From the NCBI GenBank assembly GCA_016934825.1, contig JAFGSB010000100.1, forward strand, positions 1 through 43,122: a stretch of DNA of 43,122 bases. Direction: 5' to 3'. Position 1 is the stretch's first letter, and every line of letters begins with the position of its first letter. Below are positions 1 to 9,168 of this stretch, piece by piece. This stretch comes from Candidatus Zhuqueibacterota bacterium. GTDB lineage: Bacteria > Zhuqueibacterota > Zhuqueibacteria > Residuimicrobiales > Krinioviventaceae. Below the pieces are notes generated by a model that had not been told where the DNA came from, ran no database searches, and saw only the letters and a program-made list of their open reading frames with translations. Position numbers and translations under genes: made by a program.

Positions 1-815
1 ACATTTCCCAATTCCGGTTCTACCTTTTAAACGAAAACATCTTTTTCTGAAATACGCTTTTATTTAATCACCCAATCCACGTCCCTCTTTGAAGGGGGAC
101 TACAGGGGGATGTCAGTTAAGAATTCTTTATTTTCATCATGATGATACAATTCACGCTCATTTGACACCCCCCTTTTATTCCCCCCTTAAGGGGGGACTG
201 ATTTGGGGAGCTTTGATAGATTTTTCACTCTTCCCAAATCCGGTTCGACTTTTTAAACAAAAATATCTTTTTCTGTAATACGCTCTCCTTTAACCAACAA
301 ATCCACGTCCCCCTTTGAAGGGGGACTACAGGGGGATGTCAATTAAAATTATTCTTTATTTCAATCACGATGATACAATTCACGCTCATTTGACACCCCC
401 CTTTTATTCCCCCCTTAAGGGGGGACTGATTTGGGGGATTTTGATGAATTGTCACATTTCCCAATTCCGTTAAAACTTGTTAACAAAAATTCTCTTTAAT
501 GAAATACTTTCTCCTTTAACCAACAAATCCAAGTCCCCCTTTGAAGGGGGACTAAAGGGGGATGTTAGTTAATAAAATCTTTATTACAATCACGCTAATA
601 CAACTCATGCTCATTCAACACCCCCCTTTTATTCCCTCCTCAAGAAGGGACTGATTTGGGGGATTTTGATAGATTTTTACATTTCCCAATTCCGGTTCTA
701 CTTTTTAAACGAAAACATCTTTTTTCTGAAATACTTATCTCTTTAACCAACAACTAAGTCCCCCTTTGAAAGGGGGACCACAGGGGGATGTCAGTTAAAA
801 TCTCTTTCTCTTTTC
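1..815. repeat. Tandem array of about 226-bp units (about 3.5 copies)
   Basis: Four copies of the same intergenic unit follow one another. The anchor 'gtccc(c)ctttgaa' recurs near 81, 307, 533 and 758, and the segment 'tcccaa(t/a)tccg' recurs near 6, 231, 459 and 683, so the period is 225-226 bp. Each unit carries two palindromes: a short one around CCCCCTTTGAAGGGGG, and a second whose core CCCCCCTTAAGGGGGG is perfect at 181-196. Units differ by scattered substitutions and the similarity ends near 805-815. The first unit is already in progress at base 1, so the array probably starts outside the window. No coding potential is seen. It resembles dispersed intergenic palindrome families, not CRISPR, because the whole unit is repeated and there are no variable spacers. 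Confidence 0.9.
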
Positions 816-889
816 ACATATCCAATGATACCGGGAATATAGACAAAGCTAACAATTCCCGTATCAGAGTTCGGTATTACCATATTTTA

Positions 890-1126
890 TCATTGGTCAA
901 ATTTTCTTTCTTCCAACTCTTTCTTAATATCATTCAATTCATTCAGGATCACTTTGCTTGCTACGCTATTCTTATATGCCATCAAAATTAGTTTCACGGA
1001 AACAAGAAAAACACCGGTCTCCAGGAGCAAATCATGTGTAAAACCTTTTGTGAAAAGCGCCACTATAAAAAGGATACATGTGATTACAATAACAACCAGG
1101 GATTCTATATCAAAATGTTCTCTCAT
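890..1126 (-). CDS. Small two-TM membrane protein, function unknown
   Basis: This encodes 78 residues from an ATG at 1126 that sits behind a strong Shine-Dalgarno sequence (AGGAGGT, 1139-1133). A TTG at 1141 lies in frame but would place the ribosome-binding site inside the gene, so I chose the ATG. There are two hydrophobic segments, about residues 8-25 (VVIVITCILFIVALF) and 35-50 (ETGVFLVSVKLILMAY). A charged, helix-prone tail (NELNDIKKELEERK) follows, probably cytoplasmic and possibly coiled-coil. I do not recognise the family. It is the last gene of the long minus-strand run and is separated by about 85 bp from the upstream SpoIID-like gene. The clear ribosome-binding site and TM pattern make it likely to be real. 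Confidence 0.6.
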   Translation of the reverse strand: MREHFDIESLVVIVITCILFIVALFTKGFTHDLLLETGVFLVSVKLILMAYKNSVASKVILNELNDIKKELEERKFDQ

Positions 1127-1211
1127 GATATACCTCCTCAATTACAATATATAATCTTTATTGGCGTGACTACAATATCAGGTAAAGATTATTTCCCGAA
1201 GATGTCCTCCA

Positions 1212-2849
1212 TCAATAAAACCTGTCAACTTTAGCGCCGCGGTAATAATGATACAATATCTGCGCGAATTTTCTGTGATTGAACGCCATCATCGCCGCGC
1301 CGACCTGGCACATACCCACACCGTGTCCCCATCCTGCGCCTTTGAATACAAACTCGTCGGCCAGGCCGTTACTACCACCGATTTTCTCAACCACAAAACA
1401 GGCGCTGTACAACGTCGATTTTGAGAACGCCTGCCGGATGTTCAACTCTTTACGTATAGTAAAACTGTCCATTGTACCCAAAATTTTGACCTCAATCAAA
1501 CGCCCGGAAACACCCCGTTCCAGTGGTACAATATCGATCAATGAGCCGATATCATGCCCGGTTTTCTGCCTGATGATTCCCTCCAGTTCCGGTCTGCTGT
1601 ATCGCTGCTCCCAGCGGAAATACTTTGTACTATAAGAGACAAACTTTGGCGTATCGTATTCCTTTACATTACAATTCACTTTTGGCGTCGAGTTCACCCA
1701 TTTGGCGACATTTTCTTCCTGCGACAGATCGAACGATTCCGGCAGAGATTTTGATGACAATTCATCCAGCACACCCTGCAGATAAGGTTCGCCTTCGCCT
1801 TCCCACACGTTCTCCGCGAATTCCGTGTGACCTCCGCAAATAGCCGAATATGGGGTGGAACACAATTTCCCGTTATAGGTCAGTACCAGTCCCCGTGTCT
1901 GGCGAACAGCGGTTTCAATTTTTTTATCGCGTTTACCGGCGCCGATAAATACCTGACTGCGGACATCATCGGTAACGTCATAAAGGGCATCCCTGTACCG
2001 CCTGCCAAAATTATACAGGAAAAAAGTTCGCGCCGCGATCGCCTGGGCTTTAAGCGCTTCGAGGGGAAAAGTGGACAGCATTTCACCGGGCAGTACGCCT
2101 TCAAGGTACGATTCCAGCGTTAACACATTGATGGCATACAAATTTCCTGTGTCTCCGAACATAATCTCGATCTCGCCCTTGTAGCTGCGGTCCTCCTTCC
2201 GGGAAAAATGAAAGCCCGTCCCGACCTCGATGTCCCTCAGCGTGATCAAAGATCCGGAAATCCGCAGCGCGTTACGGATAACAATATTTTTACCACGTGA
2301 TGAAGTTAATTGTATCTTCCCTTCGGCGTCTTTTACTTTGAGTTTTATAATTCGGGCGGAAACCAAACCCGGAGAATTTTCCAGAAATGTCCGCGCTTCC
2401 TGTTCATCGGTGAAATTATGTTTTAACAAAACCCGATAAATTCTTCGATCAATTAATATATCCCCTTCAAGGACTAAATAATCTCCGTTTATATATAATT
2501 CGGCATCAAGATTGTTCCCAACGGCATCCTGAAGCGCCTTTTCCGCATTTTTCACATCATTAAATTGCGATAGCACAATTTTATAGGCATATTCAGCCGG
2601 CGTACTGCTGATGATCGAAATCCGCCACAGGTCTTTATCAGAAATTCTGTATAATCTGCCTTCTTTGGCAGCTATCACAAAAGCGCCCTGCGGTTCAACA
2701 GCTAATTCCGATCTGTTTTCAAGTATTCCCACCCTGACGACGGGACCGGGTTCTTTTATTGCCGGACCATAATATATTCCCGCGCAGGAAAAAAACAAAC
2801 TGACGGATAACAGCAGCCCGGATTTTATAATAAATCGTTTTATCTTCAT
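1212..2849 (-). CDS. SpoIID/LytB-domain lipoprotein
   Basis: The 545-residue protein has a lipoprotein signal peptide with the lipobox cysteine at about residue 22 (LFFSC). The SpoIID/LytB domain follows in the middle, with the family blocks VLPGEM, LEALKAQAIAARTF, and a Cys/Gly-rich stretch ICGGHTEFAENVW. It closes with the characteristic GAGWGHGVGMCQVGA near the C-terminus. In Bacillus, SpoIID is a lytic transglycosylase acting on denuded glycan during engulfment. Homologues in non-sporulating Gram-negatives are presumed to act on or bind cell-wall glycan at the division site or in the periplasm. The residues before the domain may form an SPOR-like segment (DVKNAEKALQDAVG), but this is weak. 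Start ATG has AGGGA upstream. It lies 60 bp downstream of era. Confidence 0.88.
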   Translation of the reverse strand: MKIKRFIIKSGLLLSVSLFFSCAGIYYGPAIKEPGPVVRVGILENRSELAVEPQGAFVIAAKEGRLYRISDKDLWRISIISSTPAEYAYKIVLSQFNDVKNAEKALQDAVGNNLDAELYINGDYLVLEGDILIDRRIYRVLLKHNFTDEQEARTFLENSPGLVSARIIKLKVKDAEGKIQLTSSRGKNIVIRNALRISGSLITLRDIEVGTGFHFSRKEDRSYKGEIEIMFGDTGNLYAINVLTLESYLEGVLPGEMLSTFPLEALKAQAIAARTFFLYNFGRRYRDALYDVTDDVRSQVFIGAGKRDKKIETAVRQTRGLVLTYNGKLCSTPYSAICGGHTEFAENVWEGEGEPYLQGVLDELSSKSLPESFDLSQEENVAKWVNSTPKVNCNVKEYDTPKFVSYSTKYFRWEQRYSRPELEGIIRQKTGHDIGSLIDIVPLERGVSGRLIEVKILGTMDSFTIRKELNIRQAFSKSTLYSACFVVEKIGGSNGLADEFVFKGAGWGHGVGMCQVGAAMMAFNHRKFAQILYHYYRGAKVDRFY

Positions 2850-2909
2850 TTTGATCCCTGTATAATAAAAAGCACGGGCGAAATCGCGCGATTTACCGAT
2901 TGAATACAG

Positions 2910-3809
2910 TTAATTGTTATAACCAAATTCCTTGAGATATGTATCATTTTTACGCCAATTTTCCCGCACGGCAACCCAGAGTTCCAGAAAAACCGGCCGG
3001 TCCAGTAATTCCTCGATTTCCTGTCGGGCCTGCCGTCCGACTTGTTTCAATGCCGCTCCCTTACTGCCAATAATAATTGGCTTCTGGGAGGGACGCTCCA
3101 CCACGATTCGAGCCTTGATTACATCCTTGCGGCCCGGTTGTTCCCTGAATTCATCAATGATCACGGCCGTGGAATAGGGAATCTCTTCGCCATAATTCTG
3201 AAAGATCTTTTCGCGTATGATCTCGCTGACAAAAAAACGCTCCGGATGTTCCGTTACCTGATCGGGCGGGTAAAAAGGTTGTCCGGATGGAATGTGCTTT
3301 AGAATGGCGCTTTGCAGGCGATCCAGGTTCTCGTTTTCAAGCGCGGATATAGGTATAATATCAACAAAATCGAATTTTTTGCGGTATTCGTCTATACAGG
3401 GTAATAATATTTTCTTTTCCACAAGATCAATCTTGTTGATCACAAGAATAACCGGTTTGCCGACGGTTCTGATCCTTTCAAGAATTGCCAGATCCTTTTC
3501 CCTGGGTTTTGCGGACGCTTCAACTAAAAATAAAATCACATCTGCGTCCTTTGTCGCGTCATACGCGGCCTTGACCATAATTTCATGTAATTTGTATTTT
3601 GGATCCAATACTCCGGGTGTATCTAAAAAAATAATCTGATATTGCTCGGAGGAAAGAATACCAAGTATACGGTGACGGGTTGTCTGCGGTTTGGGTGTTA
3701 TGATGGATAAACGGAATTTAAGCAAACTGTTTGTTAATGTGGATTTCCCGACATTCGGTTGCCCGATAATTGCCGCATACCCTGCTTTAAAGTCACTCTG
3801 TGTATCGAT
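2910..3809 (-). CDS. era: GTPase Era, probably started at a non-canonical ATC codon
   Basis: Era is a Ras-like GTPase with a KH domain that binds 16S rRNA during 30S subunit maturation. The G1 motif GQPNVGKS, the TPKPQTTR switch I region, G3 DTPG and G4 NKID are all present. A C-terminal KH domain carries the signature GSKGAALKQVGRQAR. The G1 motif lies upstream of the only conventional in-frame start (TTG at 3725), which would cut the P-loop off. Extending upstream, the frame stays open to a TAG at 3833-3831, which is the stop of the preceding gene. In that interval the sequence AAGGAG is followed after 7 nt by ATC (3809-3807), giving a 299-residue Era with a typical N-terminus (IDTQSDFKAGYAAIIGQPNV). 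No ATG, GTG or TTG occurs between 3833 and the P-loop. The start call is inference; gene identity is certain. Confidence 0.93.
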   Translation of the reverse strand: MDTQSDFKAGYAAIIGQPNVGKSTLTNSLLKFRLSIITPKPQTTRHRILGILSSEQYQIIFLDTPGVLDPKYKLHEIMVKAAYDATKDADVILFLVEASAKPREKDLAILERIRTVGKPVILVINKIDLVEKKILLPCIDEYRKKFDFVDIIPISALENENLDRLQSAILKHIPSGQPFYPPDQVTEHPERFFVSEIIREKIFQNYGEEIPYSTAVIIDEFREQPGRKDVIKARIVVERPSQKPIIIGSKGAALKQVGRQARQEIEELLDRPVFLELWVAVRENWRKNDTYLKEFGYNN

Positions 3810-3830
3810 TTTCCAACTCCTTGTCAGGTA

Positions 3831-4286
3831 CTATAAAAATGAATCCAGGGTATGATACTCTTCCAGCTTTGCCAGTAATTCCTTGCCGTCAACCATTTTC
3901 AAATTATGAAACTGACAGCCGTTTCGCAGACAGGCTTCGATACGACCGCCGCGCGGCAGATAAACGCCAAACATGTGCGAACCGCATTCCTCACATTTGA
4001 CATCGTCAAAAGTTAACGACACACCGCACACCGGGCAGAAAAATTCAACTTCTTCTCCATCCGGGACGTCAATTTCAGAAACCGTTTTAAAACTGCCGTA
4101 TACAGGGTCCAAATGGATCATTCCTTCCATGTCCTTATACCTGGCTTTAACGGTAACGGACGGGTATCCGTTAATTTTATGTTCCGGATCCATTAAACTG
4201 TCACCATTCGGACAGGTTGCGTGTTTTACCCGGATTCCTTTACTGGGGATCTCTATCTCCAGAATCTCCTTTTCCTTATTTTTCAT
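3831..4286 (-). CDS. Small zinc-ribbon protein, function unknown
   Basis: The protein has 151 residues. The N-terminal half is a charged beta-rich segment with one Cys ([14 protein letters not shown]). The second half contains two CxxC pairs (FFCPVCGVS and VKCEECGS), which look like a rubredoxin-like or ribbon zinc site, and then a further Cys pair ([11 protein letters not shown]). I do not recognise a named family; it resembles conserved hypothetical zinc-ribbon proteins. Its start overlaps the end of the AGCS symporter gene by 11 bp (4276-4286), and it ends only 21 bp before the proposed era start. The three genes are therefore very likely cotranscribed and translationally coupled. The ribbon could be structural or could contact nucleic acid; no catalytic motif is seen. 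Confidence 0.75.
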   Translation of the reverse strand: MKNKEKEILEIEIPSKGIRVKHATCPNGDSLMDPEHKINGYPSVTVKARYKDMEGMIHLDPVYGSFKTVSEIDVPDGEEVEFFCPVCGVSLTFDDVKCEECGSHMFGVYLPRGGRIEACLRNGCQFHNLKMVDGKELLAKLEEYHTLDSFL

Positions 4287-5640
4287 AATTATTACCTCTT
4301 TTATAATATTTCTGTGTTTCAGACACGATCATACCACTCAGTGCAAGCAAACCGATCAGGTTGGGTATGGCCATCAAACCGTTTGTTATATCGGCAAACG
4401 TCCATACCAGCTTGACTTTTGTAATTATCGCCCCGACAAAAACCATAACACAGTACAAAATACGGTAAGGTATGATTGCTTTAATACCTAACAAATATTC
4501 TATCGATTTTTCACCATAATAGCTCCATCCCAGGACGGTCGAATAGGCGAAAAAGACAAGACCGAGCGATACGACAATACCGCCGATATTTCCGGGCAAT
4601 GCCGATGTAAAAGCATGGGTCGTCAATTCCGCGCCCGTTGCGCCATCCTGCCAGACTCCGGTGGATAAAATAACAAATCCAGTCAAAGAACAGACAATAA
4701 TTGTATCGATAAAAGTCTGCGTCATCGATACCAGCGCCTGGTTAACCGGATTTTTTGTTTGCGCCGCCGCCGCCGCTATCGGCGCGCTGCCCAATCCCGA
4801 CTCGTTGGAAAAAACGCCCTTGGAAACACCCTGTTTTACCGTCTCGCGGACCAGGGCGCCCGCAAAACCGCCAACAGCCGACATTGGGGTAAAAGCTTTG
4901 GTTATAACAAGAACAAAAACAGCCGGTATCTGCCTGAAATTAATAAAAACCACGATCAGCGAACTTGTCATGTATAAAACGATCATAAACGGCACAATAA
5001 TCGATGCTGTTTTACCGATATTTTTTATTCCGCCCAGCAATACCAGCGCCGTTGCAACAAACATTGTTAAACCGACCATCCACGGTTTGATTGCCGGAAA
5101 ACTGACGGTGATCGCTTCGGCAACGGAATTGGATTGGACGATATTGCCGATACCAAACGCGGCAATCGAAGCAAATATTGCAAACAACACTCCCAGCCAT
5201 TTCCACCCCATACCTTTCGAAATATAATACATCGGACCGCCGCACATATTGCCGTAAGCATCGGTTTCACGAAACCGGACGGCCAGTACGGCCTCGCTGT
5301 ACTTTGTCGCCATGCCGAACAAACCGGTGATCCACATCCAGAAAAGAGCGCCCGGTCCGCCGGCCGCTATGGCGGTGGCGACTCCGGCAATATTACCCGT
5401 TCCAACAGTCGCGGCCAGAGCCGTCATTAATGCCTGGAAATGGCTGATATCACCTTCCGCGCTCCCTTCTTCCTTGCGCTTGACCAGGGCAAGATACAGC
5501 GAATGACCCAAAGCCCGAAATTGCAGTCCTCTGAGCCGGATTGTCAGGAAAATTCCGGTGCCGACCAGCAATACGATCATGGGCACGCCCCAGATAAACT
5601 TGTCGATACTGATGAGAACGTTCAATAATTTATCCTGCAT
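4276..5640 (-). CDS. Sodium:alanine/glycine symporter (AGCS family)
   Basis: This 454-residue integral membrane protein belongs to the alanine/glycine:cation symporter family (DagA/AlsT/AgcS). The family block [19 protein letters not shown] is present near residue 80-100, and it is followed by [18 protein letters not shown]. About ten to eleven hydrophobic helices can be counted. The segment [16 protein letters not shown] in the middle is also characteristic. The length matches the family (450-490). It is expected to import small neutral amino acids with Na+. Substrate cannot be told from sequence. The Shine-Dalgarno sequence is weak. It overlaps the next gene by 11 bp. Confidence 0.93.
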   Translation of the reverse strand: MQDKLLNVLISIDKFIWGVPMIVLLVGTGIFLTIRLRGLQFRALGHSLYLALVKRKEEGSAEGDISHFQALMTALAATVGTGNIAGVATAIAAGGPGALFWMWITGLFGMATKYSEAVLAVRFRETDAYGNMCGGPMYYISKGMGWKWLGVLFAIFASIAAFGIGNIVQSNSVAEAITVSFPAIKPWMVGLTMFVATALVLLGGIKNIGKTASIIVPFMIVLYMTSSLIVVFINFRQIPAVFVLVITKAFTPMSAVGGFAGALVRETVKQGVSKGVFSNESGLGSAPIAAAAAQTKNPVNQALVSMTQTFIDTIIVCSLTGFVILSTGVWQDGATGAELTTHAFTSALPGNIGGIVVSLGLVFFAYSTVLGWSYYGEKSIEYLLGIKAIIPYRILYCVMVFVGAIITKVKLVWTFADITNGLMAIPNLIGLLALSGMIVSETQKYYKRGNNYEK

Positions 5641-5703
5641 CCTGTTTTCCCTGACTTTTTACCTGATCATTTCAGAGCTGCAAGCTATCAAAGAATAGAA
5701 TAA

Positions 5704-7134
5704 TTAATATGATTTCGCGACCAGCACCCGCTGTTCTGAAGGCTGGCCGCAAACTATACATTTGCCGCTTTCTTTTTTACCGTCAACCGGAATGACCCGG
5801 ATCGTTGCTTTTGATGAATCCTGGAACTTGTTTTCACACTCCGGTGAGCCGCACCAGTGTACCCGGAAAAAGCCGCCCGGGTCCTCTATACGTTTTTTTA
5901 AGTTTTCGAAATCATCTTCAGGAAATGTATTGGCGTCCCTGAAATCTTTGGCACGGTTGTACATATCGGACTGAATTTGCTCCAATAAATTTTTGATCCT
6001 GTCCACCAAACCATCCTGCGAAACGGATGTTTTTTCACCGGTGTCACGGCGAACAAGCACAACCTGGTTATTTTCAAGATCTCTGGGGCCCATTTCTATA
6101 CGGACCGGCACGCCTCGTTTTTCCCATTCATTAAATTTATAACCCGGTCTGTACTGGTCGCGGTCATCAACCTTGAATTTAAGCTGTCCCTTCCAGTTTT
6201 CGGTCAATTCGTTTATTCTGTTTTTGAGCTTTTCAATATCCTCCTCCGTTTTCCAGATCGGGATGACCACAACTTCCACAGGCGCGAGCCGGGGCGGGAC
6301 AACCAGACCGTTATCGTCGCTATGGGTCATTATAAGGGCGCCTATCACACGGGTTGAAAGTCCCCAGCTCGTGGCCCAAACATAATCCAGTTTGCTGTTT
6401 TCGTCCTGAAATGTCACGTCAAATGCTTTTGCAAAATTTTGTCCCAAAAAATGCGAAGTGCCGGCCTGTAAAGCTTTTTTGTCCTGCATCATCGCTTCAA
6501 TACAATAGGTATTCACCGCTCCGGCAAATTTTTCCTGGTCGGATTTCACACCGATGTATACTGGCGCAGCCAGGTATTCTTCCGCAAATTGGCGGTACAC
6601 ATCCAGCATTCGTAAAGTTTCCTCAACGGCCTCTTCTCTGGTTGCGTGCGCCGTATGTCCCTCCTGCCATAAAAATTCAGTAGTGCGGAGAAATAACCGC
6701 GTCCGCATTTCCCATCTAACCACATTGGCCCACTGGTTTATCAGTATGGGCAGATCTCTGTATGATTGAATCCATTTTTTGTATGTAGACCAGATAATCG
6801 TTTCCGAGGTCGGTCTGATCACCAAAGGTTCCTCTAATTTTTTTCCGCCGGCATGCGTTACCACAGCGCATTCCGGCGCGAAACCTTCCACATGCTCCGC
6901 CTCTTTTTTCAAATAACTTTCCGGTATAAACAGCGGGAAATAAGCGTTAACATGTCCGGTTTCCTTGAACATCCGGTCAAGCTGAGCCTGAATATTTTCC
7001 CACAATGCATATCCGTTCGGTTTAATGACCATGCACCCTTTGACCGAGGAATGCTCCGCGAGGTCCGCCGCGTCTATCACATCCAGATACCAGCGCGAAT
7101 AATCTATTGATCTTTTAGTAATTCCCTTTGCCAT
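5704..7134 (-). CDS. proS: Prolyl-tRNA synthetase (archaeal/eukaryal-type, ProS type 3)
   Basis: The 476-residue class II aminoacyl-tRNA synthetase charges tRNA-Pro. The N-terminus ([20 protein letters not shown]), the motif 2 region ([26 protein letters not shown]), and the motif 3 region near [23 protein letters not shown] are those of the short ProS without an editing insertion. This type is found in archaea, eukaryotes and scattered bacteria. The C-terminal domain has the zinc-binding cysteines (WCGSPECE and KCIVCG) and ends in Tyr (VAKSY), as in this subfamily. The ATG start has an AGGAAG upstream. It lies 55 bp downstream of the Cys-rich unknown gene. Confidence 0.96.
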   Translation of the reverse strand: MAKGITKRSIDYSRWYLDVIDAADLAEHSSVKGCMVIKPNGYALWENIQAQLDRMFKETGHVNAYFPLFIPESYLKKEAEHVEGFAPECAVVTHAGGKKLEEPLVIRPTSETIIWSTYKKWIQSYRDLPILINQWANVVRWEMRTRLFLRTTEFLWQEGHTAHATREEAVEETLRMLDVYRQFAEEYLAAPVYIGVKSDQEKFAGAVNTYCIEAMMQDKKALQAGTSHFLGQNFAKAFDVTFQDENSKLDYVWATSWGLSTRVIGALIMTHSDDNGLVVPPRLAPVEVVVIPIWKTEEDIEKLKNRINELTENWKGQLKFKVDDRDQYRPGYKFNEWEKRGVPVRIEMGPRDLENNQVVLVRRDTGEKTSVSQDGLVDRIKNLLEQIQSDMYNRAKDFRDANTFPEDDFENLKKRIEDPGGFFRVHWCGSPECENKFQDSSKATIRVIPVDGKKESGKCIVCGQPSEQRVLVAKSY

Positions 7135-7188
7135 TCATTCTTCCTGTATTGTGCTACTGTTGTATATGATTAAAATATTTATTTCACT

Positions 7189-8046
7189 TTACTTTTTGTT
7201 TAAATCTAATTGTTTAAAAGCGTGGACATAACACAAAGACTGGTCTTTTATACCCGCAAGACAATAAAGTTCACGGTACATGTCCACGGAACCATTATCT
7301 TTAACAAAAACATCCACGAGGGCCCCGTGTGGACAATGAAGACAGTTTTCGCTCTGAAAGTTAAAATGAGTCGCTGTCTGACGGGCAACCAGAGTTTTGC
7401 TATTGTTCCAGGTTTCATTGCCGGACCTGTGTTCAAAATCAATATGCCACAATTTGGGCGTCAGGAGCCGGCCATGATTCATTTTAAGCCTGCCTTTTGC
7501 TTCGAACCTGTCACCGGGCGCCAAACGGAGACGGTCCTGCTGATTTGCGGAAATATAAGCATAGAAATAATCTTCAAACGGTGTTTGATCAATATAACCG
7601 TTTTTGAATATCAATATATAACCTTCAAGACGTATCTGCCCCTTTTTACCTTGAATATATTTTTTAAATCTCGGTTTTATTGAATCTATTTCAGCCCATA
7701 TTAAAACATCACTGTTTTGAACCTGTGCAAACCAATCTTCAAAATCATCCAGTTCGGCTTTAAAATTCTCAAATTCCGCGGCCGAAACATTTATCCGGGG
7801 TTGATAATGAATCTTTTCATCGGTATAATGGGTGCACCCATCACATAACCTGCCGATATAATTATACCCCCTGATACATGCTTTCCCTTTATCCTTTAAT
7901 CCGCAGGACCATTTAAACATGATACAACCCTGAGGATAACATTTTTTATGATACATTACATGGTAGGTTGAAACCTGGTATTCAAATTTTGAGTGATCCT
8001 GGTAATTACAACTAAATATATCAGTTCTTTTATAGGGATTTTTCAT
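7189..8046 (-). CDS. Cys-rich protein with a central OB-like region, function unknown
   Basis: The 285-residue protein has eleven cysteines clustered at both ends. The N-terminal third holds C13, C36, C41, C48, C57, C68 and C71 (ending RLCDGCTHY), and the C-terminus holds C235, C238, C262 and C272 (NCLHCPHG, YCLAGI, SLCYVH). This spacing suggests metal binding, either zinc or an iron-sulfur cluster. Residues 110-205 alternate short strands and glycines (QIRLEGYILIF, LRLAPGDRFEAKGRLKM) in a pattern compatible with an OB fold. I see no catalytic motif and do not recognise the family. It has a good AAGGA ribosome-binding site and lies between the PTS genes and proS on the same strand. Confidence 0.7.
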   Translation of the reverse strand: MKNPYKRTDIFSCNYQDHSKFEYQVSTYHVMYHKKCYPQGCIMFKWSCGLKDKGKACIRGYNYIGRLCDGCTHYTDEKIHYQPRINVSAAEFENFKAELDDFEDWFAQVQNSDVLIWAEIDSIKPRFKKYIQGKKGQIRLEGYILIFKNGYIDQTPFEDYFYAYISANQQDRLRLAPGDRFEAKGRLKMNHGRLLTPKLWHIDFEHRSGNETWNNSKTLVARQTATHFNFQSENCLHCPHGALVDVFVKDNGSVDMYRELYCLAGIKDQSLCYVHAFKQLDLNKK

Positions 8047-8241
8047 TTATTCCTTTCAAAAATATTCATAAATATAAACAGCTTTGTATTGATAATCAAG
8101 AAAATAATTACTGCATTAACAAAATGAAAAATATATATTTACACTGCTTTTACATCTTGTGTTATAGCTGATTTGCCCATAACGAATCTGCAAGGTGGGA
8201 GAATTAAAAAATGTATTGCCTGAAAAACCGGAAAAATCCGT

Positions 8242-8730
8242 TTACTCCTGGTAAAATTCCAATGATCCGGCAATATCAATAGGCGGGCGGGTCGGCACAT
8301 CTCGGCCTTCAAGGGAAATATTGTGATCAAATAAAATTCGGAAATTTTCAATATCTTTATTATCAACAAATATAAATGGGGTGATCTGGTTTTTACCCGG
8401 TTTAAAGTGCATTCCACCGACATTCACCTCGGTAATTTCTACACCGGCGTCTACGAGTTGAACAATTGTTTTGGGTGAATCGACCAACAGAAGCACTCTT
8501 TCATTATTAAATTTATTGTTTTTAAATACCTGGATTGTTTCTTTCAAACTTAAAACTGATGCAGATATTTCCGGTGGAACTGCGGACATATAAATTTTTC
8601 GCTGCCAATCGGAATTTGACACCTCATCGCTGCACAGCACGATTCGCTGGGGCTTGAGCACATCGCGCCAGCCAACGACTACCTGTCCATGTATTAATCT
8701 GTCATCAATTCTTACCTGTACTAACGGCAT
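8242..8730 (-). CDS. PTS EIIB component, mannose/sorbose family
   Basis: The 162-residue protein starts with the family's active-site block RIDDRLIHGQVVVGW; His14 is the expected phosphorylation site. The length (about 160) is that of a stand-alone EIIB of the mannose-fructose-sorbose class. A GGAG sits upstream of the ATG. It follows the EIIA gene by 24 bp, and the EIIA gene follows hprK. No EIIC or EIID membrane gene follows; the next gene downstream is an unrelated Cys-rich protein after a 195-bp gap. Phosphate would be received from EIIA. A regulatory role is likely unless membrane components are encoded elsewhere. Confidence 0.93.
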   Translation of the reverse strand: MPLVQVRIDDRLIHGQVVVGWRDVLKPQRIVLCSDEVSNSDWQRKIYMSAVPPEISASVLSLKETIQVFKNNKFNNERVLLLVDSPKTIVQLVDAGVEITEVNVGGMHFKPGKNQITPFIFVDNKDIENFRILFDHNISLEGRDVPTRPPIDIAGSLEFYQE

Positions 8731-8754
8731 ATTTTGATTTCTCCATAATTCATA

Positions 8755-9156
8755 TTATTTTTTTTCAATTTGATCAAATTTGATTATACCTCTTATCCCG
8801 TCTCTTTCGAGTTCATTCAGAAGGTTATCCAATGTTAAATTGCCTCTTTTGGTCATGAAAGATAAAAGCATGGGTAGATTCACACCGGATATAAGACGGA
8901 CATTACTTTCCCGGAGGGCAATTCCAGCGGCAACATTCCAGCAGCTTCCGCCTTTGAGACAGACCATGATAATTACACCTTCATTCTTTTCATCCGGTGA
9001 ATGAACAACGGACAATAAACGATCCTGGATCTCAGTCAGCGACATCCCGGTTACGGTAATACCATGCAGTCCCTCATCCTTGCCTAAAATATTCTGTGTG
9101 GCTTCAATTAACGCTTCCCCTATGGGCCCATGAGTTATAACGACAGCATGTTTCAT
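8755..9156 (-). CDS. PTS EIIA component, mannose family
   Basis: The 133-residue protein has the mannose-class EIIA fold signature: a short beta strand followed by the active His9 in THGPIGEAL, then a central MVCLKGGSCWNVAAGIAL. The family's usual 'D.GGTP' segment reads KGGSCWNVA here. The central GG is kept and the TP is replaced by SC. It is preceded by AGGTGG. The gene sits directly after hprK (12 bp gap) and before EIIB, a common arrangement in FCB and related bacteria. It accepts phosphate from phospho-HPr. HPr and enzyme I are not in the window. Confidence 0.9.
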   Translation of the reverse strand: MKHAVVITHGPIGEALIEATQNILGKDEGLHGITVTGMSLTEIQDRLLSVVHSPDEKNEGVIIMVCLKGGSCWNVAAGIALRESNVRLISGVNLPMLLSFMTKRGNLTLDNLLNELERDGIRGIIKFDQIEKK

Positions 9157-9168
9157 AAACCACCTTTT

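Noticed and set aside
1-815. CRISPR-like array
   Set aside because: The repeats are 226 bp with no unique spacers, and no cas genes are nearby.
2910-3725. Era read from the TTG at 3725
   Set aside because: This would remove the P-loop GQPNVGKS, which is clearly encoded upstream in the same frame.
3973-4491. Plus-strand frame antisense to the zinc-ribbon and symporter genes (172 aa)
   Set aside because: It is fully antisense to two well-supported genes and lacks a ribosome-binding site.
4661-5227. Long frame antisense to the symporter (188 aa)
   Set aside because: It is a shadow of the hydrophobic coding strand and has no family resemblance or start signal.
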